Below are positions 9,248 through 18,469 of a stretch of DNA of 64,000 nucleotides, piece after piece. The stretch comes from Coxiellaceae bacterium. GTDB taxonomy: Bacteria; Pseudomonadota; Gammaproteobacteria; Coxiellales; Coxiellaceae. Below the pieces are notes generated by a model, which saw only the letters and a list, made by a program, of their open reading frames with translations, was not told the DNA's origin and made no database searches. The DNA is taken from assembly GCA_029210045.1 (NCBI GenBank), contig JARGNX010000003.1:152196-216195 (forward strand), read 5' to 3'. Numbering within the stretch: the stretch's first letter is position 1; the number at the start of each line of letters is the position of its first letter. The translations under genes were made by a program, and so were the position numbers.

Positions 9248-10002
9248 CACACGCCCAATTTCGAAAATATAAAACACCTAAGCGTCCTGAAAAAAAATCA
9301 CAGGCTTTGTCATGGTGGCGAGTATGCCAACAGTGGCTGCCTATTATTCTCATTGTGTTATTGATTGCGGCGGGTGTGCAGCTTTGGAAGTTGGCAAAAT
9401 CTCCCAGTACGTTACCATTTAAACACATTAAGGTTACGGCTAATTACAAGCATACCTCGCCATTGCAATTAAAGCAGGCTATCACGCGAGAAGTGAATGC
9501 AGGTTTTTTTGCGTTGGACGTGACAAAGCTTAAGCGCGAGCTACAACAGCAGCTGCCATGGGTAAAGTCGGTGATGGTGAGACGGATATGGCCGAGTACT
9601 TTACAAATTACAATTAATGAATATCAAGCGATTGCGGTTTGGAATGAGCAGCACTTAGTGACACCTAGTAATATTATTTTTACACCGGCACAGGCTTCTT
9701 TTCCGCCGAAGTTACCACAGTTATTTGGTCCGCGAGATACCTTTGTTGTGGTGATGAATGAGTTTCGTGTGATTCAACAGCAGCTGTCTGCCCTTAATAT
9801 GACAGTTAAAAAGTTGAGCTTAACTGATCGTCAGGCGTGGCATTTAGAATTATCTAATGATGTGGTGGTCATGTTAGGTAAGGATGCGGTTAATCAGCGC
9901 TTAGCGCGATTTATAAAAGCGTATCCACAGATAATGGCCGATCATCCGGCGGTTATTCAATTGGTTGATTTACGATATCCGAATGGCTTTGCCGTAAAAT
10001 AA
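9244..10002 (+). CDS. ftsQ: Cell division protein FtsQ
   Basis: Bitopic divisome protein that bridges early and late division proteins through FtsB/FtsL. A short basic cytoplasmic tail is followed by one membrane helix at about residues 29-48, a POTRA domain beginning FKHIKVTANY, and the FtsQ beta domain. I place the start at 9244, not at an upstream in-frame codon, because AGGGGAG precedes it and it forms an ATGA overlap with murB. The usual ddl gene between murB and ftsQ is absent. Downstream ftsA does not follow; a 13-kb block on the opposite strand begins 32 bases after the stop. Confidence 0.93.
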   Translation: MTHAQFRKYKTPKRPEKKSQALSWWRVCQQWLPIILIVLLIAAGVQLWKLAKSPSTLPFKHIKVTANYKHTSPLQLKQAITREVNAGFFALDVTKLKRELQQQLPWVKSVMVRRIWPSTLQITINEYQAIAVWNEQHLVTPSNIIFTPAQASFPPKLPQLFGPRDTFVVVMNEFRVIQQQLSALNMTVKKLSLTDRQAWHLELSNDVVVMLGKDAVNQRLARFIKAYPQIMADHPAVIQLVDLRYPNGFAVK

Positions 10003-10027
10003 TGGGGGTCAAGTCTTGACCCCCATT
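10001..10027. repeat. 27-bp palindrome between ftsQ and the RCC1 block
   Basis: Two 13-base arms around one central base form a perfect palindrome containing GGGGGTCAAG and its complement. It lies between the convergent ends of ftsQ and the first RCC1 gene. No T-tract follows on either strand, so it is not a classical terminator, although it could still act as a transcription barrier. The same core sequence builds the longer hairpin at 52504-52578. Confidence 0.8.
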
Positions 10028-10034
10028 GGGGTTG

Positions 10035-13000
10035 TTACTTAATGGCGCAGTTAAATGCACTGTCCCCACTGTTTGAAGCGAGCTCAAAGGTATTATTAAG
10101 GTCAGTTACCGCTTTTGGTAATGAACTGTCATTCAACGTGCCATTACCGAGTTGACCATCAACATTTTTACCCCAGCATCTGGCTGTACCATCGGCTAAC
10201 ATAGCGCAGCTATTTAGCTTGCCAGTGGTAATGCTCACTACATCATTACCCAGGGCAATCACTGGTTGCGGTGAGGCTTTGCGTACATCGGTAGTGCCAA
10301 TGCCGAGTTGGCCTTTATTATTTAAGCCCCAGCAATCTTCACTACCGTTTTGTAGCATTGCACAAGTGTGCGCACCGCCAACAGAAATAGCCGCAACACC
10401 TGAGGTTAAGCCTAACACTTGTTGTGGTTTGACCTCAGCGTTACTGGTGTGTCCAATGCCCACTTGGCCATCACCATTTTTACCCCAGCATTTCATAGCA
10501 CCATCACTGAGCAATGCGCAACTGGTTTCTTGGCCTGCATTGATAGAGACTACGTACTGAGTGTCGTTACTCAAATCGGACACAGCAGTTGGTTGTAAAC
10601 GATTAGTAAAAGTACTATCGCCTAATTGACCGTGTTCATTGCTCCCCCAGCATTGCATCTGTCCATTTTTCAATAGCGCACAAGTGTGGTTTGAGCCGCT
10701 GGTTAATGCAGTAACAGTGCCCTCTAAGTTATGAGCGTCTACTGGATCATAGCTATTCACTGTTGAACCATTGCCCAGTTGCCCTGATGTATTTTTACCC
10801 CAGCATTTTACTTTTCCGGAGTTAAGTAAGGCACAGGTATGATCAGCTCCGGCGGTAAGATTAACGACGTTAGTCTTAGTTTTGAAAGTGGGTACATATA
10901 TTGGGAGCTTGGAACTGCTATTGTCAGGTGTGCCTAATTGTCCATACGTATTATCCCCCCAACACATTACACTACCGTTGGTGAGTAAGGCGCAAGCATG
11001 ATGATGCCCCGTTACTATTTGTTGTGTTTCAGGTAGGTTATTGATGACTGTGGGTTGATTGCGATTGGTATTAGTTAGGTCACCTAATTGGCCAAAGTTA
11101 TTGCTACCCCAGCATACTCCCGTTCCAGGTTTTTGAATATGGAATGGAAATATATGTGCTTTTGCAGATGCATCGGTAACTAACACGGCGCCATCACCAC
11201 GACTGATGTTGCCGTCGTAGGTAAATTCACACTGTGATAATGGATCTAATGCCGTACTGCAATGTGAGCTAATGCCTCGTGCCGATAAATCAGCTACCGT
11301 ATATGAAGCGGCTGTATAACCAATATTACTTAATGAAATGGTATTGGCTGTAGCATTTAATAATGTGTTATTCACTCCAGCTGAATTGGATGCGACGCAA
11401 TGAAACGTTGAATTATTACCTTCGCTAACGGCTTTAGTTGATCCAGGCAGCAATGAATGTACGTTGGTGGGCGTATAATAGTTTACGGTTGGTGTAGTAG
11501 CGCCAATCCCTAGCTGCCCATAATTGTTTTGCCCCCAGCATTGCATGCGACCGAATGCATTGACCGCGCAACTGTGAAAGTTAGTAGCGCTAATGATTTT
11601 AATGTCGCTCGATAATCCAGTCACATTTTGTGGCGTTGAAAAAGTGGTACGCTGAGGGCCGATTCCCAACTGACCTTTTCGATTATCACCCCAGCATTTC
11701 ATGCCACCATTGACGATAGCGCAGCTGTGTTGTGTGCCCATGCTAATGGTGCTTACGCCAGTTGCTAAGTCTTGCACTTGTGTTGGTACGAGCCGATTGG
11801 TGGTTGTGCCATCACCTAATTGGCCATAAGCATTGCCACCCCAGCACTCCAAATCACCGTTTGCTAAAAACCCACCTTTATTGACAATCGCGCATGTCGA
11901 TTGAGAGCCGGCTGCAATGGCAGTAGCCTCTGGTTGGTCGCCGCCAATATTGGCGACAAACACAGGTGTTCTTCTGGCTTCAATGGAGTTATCTCCGAGT
12001 TGCCCTGATAAGCCTTCACCCCAACATTTAATTTGTCCTGTTTTAAGTAAGGCGCATGCGTGGATATAACCTGATGCAATGCTAGTAACACCTGAAGTGA
12101 GATCACTGACATCGGTAGGTACTAAACGGTTGGTGCGTGTGCCATCTCCGAGTTGCCAAAATAAGTTTTGCCCCCAGCATTTAACGCCGCCAGTATTTAA
12201 TAAGGCGCAAACACTTTCTCGGCCAGCGGCTATGTCTATAACACCGGAAGTGAGTCCGCTCACTTGTGTTGGTAGTAATCGACTGACAGTTGTGCCATCG
12301 CCAAGTTGGCCGTATTGGTTTTGCCCCCAGCATTTAACGGTACCCGTTTTTAATAATGCGCAGTTATGATTACGTCCTGCAGAAATTTTTACAACGCCAT
12401 TGCCTAGCGCTGCTGCGATTTTTACTGGCACATTGCTATTACTTTGTGTGCCATCACCTAATTGTCCTGCGTTATTCTTACCCCAGCATTGTGCATGAGC
12501 GGTGCGAGTTAATGTTAGCGCTGCTGTTTTTACTATTTCCGCCTGGTTATTTACAGGTGTGCCGTCGGTGATGATGCTGCCACCAGGGCTGTTGATGTGG
12601 CCGTATTCAAATGTTGCTGGACTGATGCTTGTTTTTAGTTTGTTTGGAATCAACGTTGCAGGCCCGGCTTGATAGGATATTGCTACTTTAGCGCAGCTTT
12701 GGCCATTGTTGGCTATTGTATAGCCCAGTGCATGGGCAGCAGCAATAATGCCGGAGGTATGTATAGCAATCGGTGTTAAATCACCGGCTGGACCGTTAAG
12801 TGCAATACCTGTGTCAAGAAAATTATTGTTACTAAGGTCCAGCGTGCGACCAGCGCCTTCGCATCTTCCTGTAGTGGCATTGGTGTTGTTATAAAATGTT
12901 ACGCTGGTGATTTTAGTATATAAATTTGGAGCGCCGGCCAGATTCCAATTTTCTGACCGGCTCAGTGTCATCGTGGGAGTCAGTGTTCCAGCAATGGCCT

Positions 13001-13109
13001 GTTTATGGTGCTTGTTATGGGCAGATTGAATAAAATCCGCCGTGGTTAATGGTGCTGCTACTAGTGAGGTGTAGCTCACTAGTAGCAGGGGGATTATTAT
13101 TTTTCGCAT
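10035..13109 (-). CDS. Secreted double-propeller RCC1-repeat protein 1
   Basis: A 1024-residue protein of unknown role. It has a Sec signal peptide (about 1-18), then a roughly 190-residue N-terminal domain shared by all four paralogues. Seven RCC1-type repeats follow (about 205-545), then a spacer domain of about 110 residues, then seven more RCC1 repeats to the C-terminus. Each repeat carries a CALL-type cysteine and a KCWG cysteine about ten residues apart, which fits one disulfide per blade in an oxidising compartment. RCC1 repeats classically form seven-bladed propellers, so two complete propellers are inferred. The start is supported by AAGGAAAA eight bases upstream. It is most similar to protein 4 (19835-22900). 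It could be a surface adhesin or secreted effector; there is no direct evidence for either. Confidence 0.85.
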   Translation of the reverse strand: MRKIIIPLLLVSYTSLVAAPLTTADFIQSAHNKHHKQAIAGTLTPTMTLSRSENWNLAGAPNLYTKITSVTFYNNTNATTGRCEGAGRTLDLSNNNFLDTGIALNGPAGDLTPIAIHTSGIIAAAHALGYTIANNGQSCAKVAISYQAGPATLIPNKLKTSISPATFEYGHINSPGGSIITDGTPVNNQAEIVKTAALTLTRTAHAQCWGKNNAGQLGDGTQSNSNVPVKIAAALGNGVVKISAGRNHNCALLKTGTVKCWGQNQYGQLGDGTTVSRLLPTQVSGLTSGVIDIAAGRESVCALLNTGGVKCWGQNLFWQLGDGTRTNRLVPTDVSDLTSGVTSIASGYIHACALLKTGQIKCWGEGLSGQLGDNSIEARRTPVFVANIGGDQPEATAIAAGSQSTCAIVNKGGFLANGDLECWGGNAYGQLGDGTTTNRLVPTQVQDLATGVSTISMGTQHSCAIVNGGMKCWGDNRKGQLGIGPQRTTFSTPQNVTGLSSDIKIISATNFHSCAVNAFGRMQCWGQNNYGQLGIGATTPTVNYYTPTNVHSLLPGSTKAVSEGNNSTFHCVASNSAGVNNTLLNATANTISLSNIGYTAASYTVADLSARGISSHCSTALDPLSQCEFTYDGNISRGDGAVLVTDASAKAHIFPFHIQKPGTGVCWGSNNFGQLGDLTNTNRNQPTVINNLPETQQIVTGHHHACALLTNGSVMCWGDNTYGQLGTPDNSSSKLPIYVPTFKTKTNVVNLTAGADHTCALLNSGKVKCWGKNTSGQLGNGSTVNSYDPVDAHNLEGTVTALTSGSNHTCALLKNGQMQCWGSNEHGQLGDSTFTNRLQPTAVSDLSNDTQYVVSINAGQETSCALLSDGAMKCWGKNGDGQVGIGHTSNAEVKPQQVLGLTSGVAAISVGGAHTCAMLQNGSEDCWGLNNKGQLGIGTTDVRKASPQPVIALGNDVVSITTGKLNSCAMLADGTARCWGKNVDGQLGNGTLNDSSLPKAVTDLNNTFELASNSGDSAFNCAIK

Positions 13110-13130
13110 GTGTTTATTTTCCTTTTTTTG

Positions 13131-16100
13131 TTAACGCCATTCAATAACGCAATTGTGTGCAGCGCTTCCGCTGCTCATGCTGAGGTCGCGAACATATTTC
13201 TTATTAATATTTTTTACTGCAGTGGGTGTGTTGCGGGTTTCAGTGGTACCGTCGCCGACTTCACCGTAGTAGTTTTCACCCCAGCACAGTACCTTACCGC
13301 CGCTTTTTATTGCGCAGGTACCATAATCAGTGGCACTGATTCCTACAACACCATAGACTAGCCCCGGCACTTGTTGAGGTAAGGTTTTCAGGCGATCAAA
13401 ATTACCCAAGCCTAATTGGCCATCGGTATTATAACCCCAGCAATACATGCCACCTGCGTTGGTTTGTGCGCAGATGTGGAAAACACCGATAGCTACAGCT
13501 GCAACCTTATTGCCAATAAGGCCTTGCACTAATTGCGGTGTGGTTTTGAGCTTATCGGTATTGCCTATGCCGAGTTGACCGCGAAAGTTATCGCCCCAGC
13601 ATTTCATGGTGCTGTTACTTAATATCGCACAGCTATTAAATTTGCCGGCTGCAATGGAAACAACGTGCAACCGGTTAGTACTCAAGTTTGAAACGGCGAC
13701 AGGTGCGGGGCGTGTTAATGTAGTGCTATCACCCAGTTGACCGAAATCGTTAGCGCCCCAGCATTTCATGTGGCCGCTACGTAGTAAGGCACACGTGTGA
13801 TGACTACCGGCAGCAATGGCAGTGACACCGGTTGATAAAGAATGCACACTTACTGGTAGGTGGCGATCTTCATAGCTGTTATCCCCGATTTGTCCTCCAT
13901 TATTTCGACCCCAGCACTTCACTTCACCACTTTTTAATAAGGCGCAGGTGTGATAAGTTCCAGCGGCAAGACTGACAGCGTCAGTGATATTGGCTACTTG
14001 AACAGGTCGGGTACTGCTGTTGGTCGTGCCATCACCCAGCTCTCCGAAGAAATTTGCTCCCCAGCACTGCACGCGGCCATCAGTCGTTAATCGACATGTG
14101 TGTGAATTACCGCTAACCAGTTGAGTTGTGTTACTGGTAAAAGGACTTTCGGTGGCTTGTTTGCGGTCTTCTCTGGTGCCATCACCCAGCTGTCCCCAGT
14201 GATTGTATCCCCAGCACTTAATGCTGCCGTGACGTTGGATATAAAAAGGAAACGCATCGCTGGTTGAGTTGGTCGCATGTACCGTTATGATGCCATGACC
14301 ACGATCGCTGGCAGCACTGCCGGCTTTAAATGTGTATCGGCAACTTTTATTTGTGCCCAGTGTTAATGTGCAGTTGGTAGTAATTCCACGTTGAGCAAGA
14401 TGTCGTGGCAATATAAGATGGGCTTTACCAAAGCCGATGTTGGCTAGTTCGACACTGGTTTGGTCGTGATTGAGAATAGCAGAATTAACATTTTTTTGTT
14501 TGACGATGGCGCAATTGAATTCAGATATATTGCCGACGTTTAATGACACGGCGTCATAGTCTGTGAGTTTAACTACCGTTCGCGGCGTGGTAACTGTTTC
14601 GATGCCAGAGTTATCGCCTATACCTATTTGTCCATGTATATTCTCACCCCAGCATTTTGTTACGCCTGATTCAATCGCGCAAGTGTGTCGGTCGTGTGCT
14701 TGGATGTCAGTAATGTTAGCAGATAGTGATTTCACTGCGGTCGGTGTGGTAACAGCGTCGTTGATTTGACCAATGCCTATTTCGCCGTGTCTATTCTCAC
14801 CCCAGCATTTGGCTTGACCGTTTTGAATGGCGCAGTTGTGAAAAATGCCAGAAGCAATTTTTGTTACACCGGAGCTTAGGCCAATAACCGCCGTAGGTAC
14901 GCTTCTATTAAATAGTGTGTTATCACCGATTTGTCCTGAGTGGTTATTGCCCCAGCATTTGACGGCACCGGTGGCAAGCAGTGCGCAGGAATCGCCGCCG
15001 CCTGAAGATAGCGCGATAGCTTTTGGGTATTGGCCGCCAATGTTGTGCACTAATACAGGTGTATCGCTGCTGGTAGTGGAGTTATTCCCGAGTTGTCCGC
15101 CATTGTTATCGCCCCAGCATTTAATGCGACCATCAATTAATAATGCGCAAGTGTGTATGCCGCCAGCGCTTAGGCTTTTAACATCTGAGCCTAACCCGGT
15201 GACGGTGGTTGGTATATGCCTTTCCGTAGTTGTACCATCGCCTAATTGGCCATGTGCATTTTCGCCCCAGCATTTTACAATGCCACTTTTCGATAGCGCG
15301 CAAGTGTTGTGTCGGCCAGATGAAATATCAATGATATCGTTTCCAAGTTGAATAGGCGAAATAGGTGCTGTGCTGTCGGTTGTTGTGCCGTTGCCCAACT
15401 GACCGTGATTATTGTGACCAAAACACTTGACGCTGCCGGTATCGAGTAAAACACAGTTATGTTCGTAACCTGAGGCGATTTTTGAGATGTGTTCATTGTT
15501 GGATAGTAATATTTTATGTGGCGTGCCTTCACTATATCGTTTTTCAGTGCCGAGCTGACCGTAAGATCCATAACCCCAACATACAGCATGTGCTGGTTTT
15601 TGTAGCACTAAATGGGCATTCTTTAGGAGATTAAAATGGTTATTAACCGCTGTCCCGCTGCTGATTATATTATTGCCAAGACTTACTATATTAGTGTATT
15701 CAAAGGGCTTGGTGTCGGGGAAAATGTTGATTTTATTTATGCTGGATTCGGGGCCAGCTTTAAAATCCATAAATAACTGTGCGCAGGCATTGCCATTGCT
15801 AGGTATGGTGTAATGCAGTTGATTGGCTGCCTTTGTGAAGCCCGCAGCAGATATGTTGATATTGGCCAAAGCACCTGATGGACCGTTCAGTGGTAGCCCG
15901 GTGTCGGTATAATGGTTATCGCTGAGATCGAGCGTACGGCCAATGCCGCTGCATCGCCCGGTTGATAAATTGGTTCCATTATAAAAAGTGATACGCGTTA
16001 TTTTGGCGTATAGGTTGGGTGTACTGCGTAAGTTCCACGCCTCAGTGCGCGATACCACTAAAGGTGTGGTAAGTGCATTGGTAGTAGTATGTTTTTTGTT

Positions 16101-16184
16101 GCTAATAAAATCAGTGGTGGACAGTTGTGCAGCCACAAGGGTGTGGCTGCTGATAAGTAATAGTGGAATGACATAATGTCGCAT
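13131..16184 (-). CDS. Secreted double-propeller RCC1-repeat protein 2
   Basis: 1017 residues with the same plan as protein 1: signal peptide, shared N-terminal domain, seven RCC1 repeats, spacer domain with cysteines, seven RCC1 repeats and a C-terminal cysteine motif (HNCVIEWR). One repeat has KCFG in place of KCWG. The last blades closely resemble protein 3 (YGVVGIS, CALKSGGKVLCWG). An AAGGAG ribosome-binding site lies seven bases before the ATG. Its stop is 21 bases before the start of protein 1, so the two are probably co-transcribed. Confidence 0.85.
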   Translation of the reverse strand: MRHYVIPLLLISSHTLVAAQLSTTDFISNKKHTTTNALTTPLVVSRTEAWNLRSTPNLYAKITRITFYNGTNLSTGRCSGIGRTLDLSDNHYTDTGLPLNGPSGALANINISAAGFTKAANQLHYTIPSNGNACAQLFMDFKAGPESSINKINIFPDTKPFEYTNIVSLGNNIISSGTAVNNHFNLLKNAHLVLQKPAHAVCWGYGSYGQLGTEKRYSEGTPHKILLSNNEHISKIASGYEHNCVLLDTGSVKCFGHNNHGQLGNGTTTDSTAPISPIQLGNDIIDISSGRHNTCALSKSGIVKCWGENAHGQLGDGTTTERHIPTTVTGLGSDVKSLSAGGIHTCALLIDGRIKCWGDNNGGQLGNNSTTSSDTPVLVHNIGGQYPKAIALSSGGGDSCALLATGAVKCWGNNHSGQIGDNTLFNRSVPTAVIGLSSGVTKIASGIFHNCAIQNGQAKCWGENRHGEIGIGQINDAVTTPTAVKSLSANITDIQAHDRHTCAIESGVTKCWGENIHGQIGIGDNSGIETVTTPRTVVKLTDYDAVSLNVGNISEFNCAIVKQKNVNSAILNHDQTSVELANIGFGKAHLILPRHLAQRGITTNCTLTLGTNKSCRYTFKAGSAASDRGHGIITVHATNSTSDAFPFYIQRHGSIKCWGYNHWGQLGDGTREDRKQATESPFTSNTTQLVSGNSHTCRLTTDGRVQCWGANFFGELGDGTTNSSTRPVQVANITDAVSLAAGTYHTCALLKSGEVKCWGRNNGGQIGDNSYEDRHLPVSVHSLSTGVTAIAAGSHHTCALLRSGHMKCWGANDFGQLGDSTTLTRPAPVAVSNLSTNRLHVVSIAAGKFNSCAILSNSTMKCWGDNFRGQLGIGNTDKLKTTPQLVQGLIGNKVAAVAIGVFHICAQTNAGGMYCWGYNTDGQLGLGNFDRLKTLPQQVPGLVYGVVGISATDYGTCAIKSGGKVLCWGENYYGEVGDGTTETRNTPTAVKNINKKYVRDLSMSSGSAAHNCVIEWR

Positions 16185-16207
16185 GTTGAAACTCCTTTTT
16201 TTAAAAA

Positions 16208-16269
16208 ACTGGATCCCGGATCAAGTCCGGGATGACAGGGCAATGATCCCGGATCAAGTCCGGGATGAC
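16208..16269. repeat. Tandem palindromic repeat (GGATCCCGG..CCGGGATGAC type)
   Basis: Two near-identical units, about 16208-16236 and 16242-16269, each contain an inverted repeat built from ATCCCGGA and TCCGGGAT around TCAAG. They lie between the start of RCC1 protein 2 and the end of RCC1 protein 3. The same family appears in frame inside a gene at 54687-54714 and in degenerate form near 55728-55804. Short palindromes of this kind are widespread in some proteobacterial genomes. Confidence 0.85.
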
Positions 16270-16292
16270 TACACGTTAGTCGTGATGACGTC

Positions 16293-18263
16293 TTATTCAA
16301 TGGCACAATTGAATTTTCCTTCACCATTATTCGATGCAAGATCGAAAGCATTATTTTTCAAGTTTTCCACGGCTATGGGTGTATCGCGGAATGTAGTGCT
16401 GCCATCGCCGAGTTGACCGAATTCATTATTGCCCCAACACAATACCTTGCCACCACTTTTCAGTGCGCAAGTCGAGCGTGCGGATGCACTAATGCCAACG
16501 ACACCATACCTCAGGCCAGTTACTGGTTGCGGTGTGTTTTTCATTGGTTCGAAATCACCGATACCCAATTGGCCATCACTATTTTTGCCCCAACACATCA
16601 TGCCGCCAGCTTGCGTGATAACGCAGGTATGCTTGCCGCCAGCTTCGAGTGCTGCAACGCTAAAGTTACGGCCGCCATTTACTGTTTGAGGTGTAATTTT
16701 AAAGCTATCGTTATTGCCGATGCCTAATTGGCCGTAATCGTTTTCACCCCAGCATTTCATGGTGCCGTCGTTGAGTAGTGCGCAGCTATGGTTGTCACCA
16801 GCTGCTATGGAGACAGCATATGTTGTGTCATTGCCTAAGTCAGATACGGCTGCGGGAACCAGCTGATCTTTAATGTTGCCATTGCCGAGTTGGCCGTGGC
16901 TATTTTCACCCCAGCATTTTGCGCTACCCGTTTGTAATAGAGCGCAAGAATAATTGTTGCCAACCGCTATAGCATGCACGCCTGATGTTAATCCGGAAAC
17001 AGTGACAGCTGTGGTTTGTTGATCTCTTTGATTATTGCCCAGTTGTCCAAATGAATTTTCACCCCAGCATTTCATTTCACCAGAATTTAATAGTGCACAA
17101 GTATGGTAACGACCGGCGGAGATACTTACAGCGTGAGAGATAGCGGATACTTTTACTGGTATAGGGCTGCTGATGGTAGAGCCGTTGCCTAGTTGCCCAA
17201 AAGTATTATCGCCCCAGCAATAAATGTCACCGGAATTTTTTAAGGCGCACGCATGTTGTTTGCCGCTGGCTAGTTGCAGCACATTGGTTAATCCCGCTAC
17301 GGTAGTTGCCTCATGGCGGTTATCGGTTGTGCCGTCGCCGAGCTGCCCGAAATCATTGATACCCCAGCATTTGGCGTGACCGGTTTTTGCTATATGGAAT
17401 GGGTAGATAGCTTTGGCGGCGTAATTTATACTGGCGGCTGTAATGACGCCATCGCCACGACTGCTGCGACCATTATAGGTAAACTGACAATGACTATTGA
17501 TACCCAGCGGTGTCGTGCAATCGGTGGTGATGCCGCGCTCAGCCAGGTTAAAAGGTAGTATGAGATGTGCTTCGTCGAGACCTATATTAGTAAGCTGGAC
17601 AGAAGGGTGCTCGCTACTAAGTCTTCCGGTATCGACAGTGTTTGGTGTAAGAGACGGTTTTTGTAAGGTAAAGTAAGGTGTTTGTTCTAGCGTGTAGCGA
17701 TTGTTGCTTGCTGCGCCATTGGTAATTACATTGTTGCCTGGGCTTACTATATTAGTGTATTCAAATGTTAGGGGTTTGAATTTAGTATTAATGCGATTGG
17801 TATTTGCTGTGGACCCGGCTTGAAATGCAATAAATAATTTTGCACAAGCTATGCCATTGCTCGGGATAGTGTAACCCAATTGATTGGCGGCATGAGTAAA
17901 GCCAGCAGCAAATAGGTTGAGTGCGGGTAGATCGCCGCGGCTACCATTTAAAGCAATGCCAGTGTCGACGTATTGTTCATCGTTTAAGTCAAAGGTTTGG
18001 CCGACGCCTGAGCATCTGCCATTGATTTGGCTCGTTTGATAATAAAAAGTTACGCCTTTGACTTTGGCATACAGTGTTGGTGCATTGTTAAGGCTCCAGG
18101 TTTCTGTGCGGGTCAGTATCAATGGTATTTTTACGGTGTTGGTTGACGTAGTATAGCTGTGTTTATTTTTGATCGGTTGTAAAAAATCAGTGCTAAGGTG
18201 GCTTGCTAGTAATGGCTGGCTTGCTACTACGCCTATTAGGGTAGGAAGAATAAAGTGTCGCAT
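16293..18263 (-). CDS. Secreted single-propeller RCC1-repeat protein 3 (shortened paralogue)
   Basis: 656 residues. It has a signal peptide and the shared N-terminal domain (to about residue 195), but passes straight into the cysteine-containing spacer domain and only the second set of seven RCC1 repeats, ending FNCAIE. The whole first propeller is missing relative to its neighbours and the frame is clean, so this looks like an exact domain loss, or else an ancestral form before duplication. It is closest to protein 2. An AGAG-type ribosome-binding site is weak. A promoter-like motif shared with protein 4 lies upstream at 18313-18352. It may lead a three-gene operon with proteins 2 and 1. Confidence 0.83.
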   Translation of the reverse strand: MRHFILPTLIGVVASQPLLASHLSTDFLQPIKNKHSYTTSTNTVKIPLILTRTETWSLNNAPTLYAKVKGVTFYYQTSQINGRCSGVGQTFDLNDEQYVDTGIALNGSRGDLPALNLFAAGFTHAANQLGYTIPSNGIACAKLFIAFQAGSTANTNRINTKFKPLTFEYTNIVSPGNNVITNGAASNNRYTLEQTPYFTLQKPSLTPNTVDTGRLSSEHPSVQLTNIGLDEAHLILPFNLAERGITTDCTTPLGINSHCQFTYNGRSSRGDGVITAASINYAAKAIYPFHIAKTGHAKCWGINDFGQLGDGTTDNRHEATTVAGLTNVLQLASGKQHACALKNSGDIYCWGDNTFGQLGNGSTISSPIPVKVSAISHAVSISAGRYHTCALLNSGEMKCWGENSFGQLGNNQRDQQTTAVTVSGLTSGVHAIAVGNNYSCALLQTGSAKCWGENSHGQLGNGNIKDQLVPAAVSDLGNDTTYAVSIAAGDNHSCALLNDGTMKCWGENDYGQLGIGNNDSFKITPQTVNGGRNFSVAALEAGGKHTCVITQAGGMMCWGKNSDGQLGIGDFEPMKNTPQPVTGLRYGVVGISASARSTCALKSGGKVLCWGNNEFGQLGDGSTTFRDTPIAVENLKNNAFDLASNNGEGKFNCAIE

Positions 18264-18312
18264 CCGTGTTGTCTCTCTGGTTATTGGTTAAAGTTGAATC
18301 GTAGCGTGTTCG

Positions 18313-18352
18313 CTCAGTATGTAAGCTCGATTTAATACATCAATAACAGGGG
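18313..18352 (-). promoter_or_regulatory. Shared promoter-like element upstream of RCC1 protein 3
   Basis: Read on the minus strand, TTGATG (complement of 18338-18343), a 16-base spacer and CATACT (complement of 18316-18321) resemble a sigma-70 promoter about 50 bases before the ATG. Roughly 33 of 40 bases match the element at 22978-23017 upstream of RCC1 protein 4, including both boxes and the same spacing. Confidence 0.5.
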
Positions 18353-18469
18353 TAGGAGAGAAGGAGTTAGCCATGGCAAAGTAAGAGATGAGTGTAAGGG
18401 ATGGTGGCATGCTAGTGCATTGCTCTTTATTTGATGGGGGAGTTTTATTTGTTACTCTCGAAAAAATAT

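Noticed and set aside
10001-10027. An intrinsic terminator after ftsQ
   Set aside because: The palindrome has no T-tract on either strand and belongs to a repeat family seen elsewhere; kept as a repeat only.
14845-15351. Long open frames antisense to the RCC1 genes, including a 168-codon one
   Set aside because: They are shadows of the RCC1 repeats: their translations repeat with the blade period and have no independent motif or ribosome-binding site.
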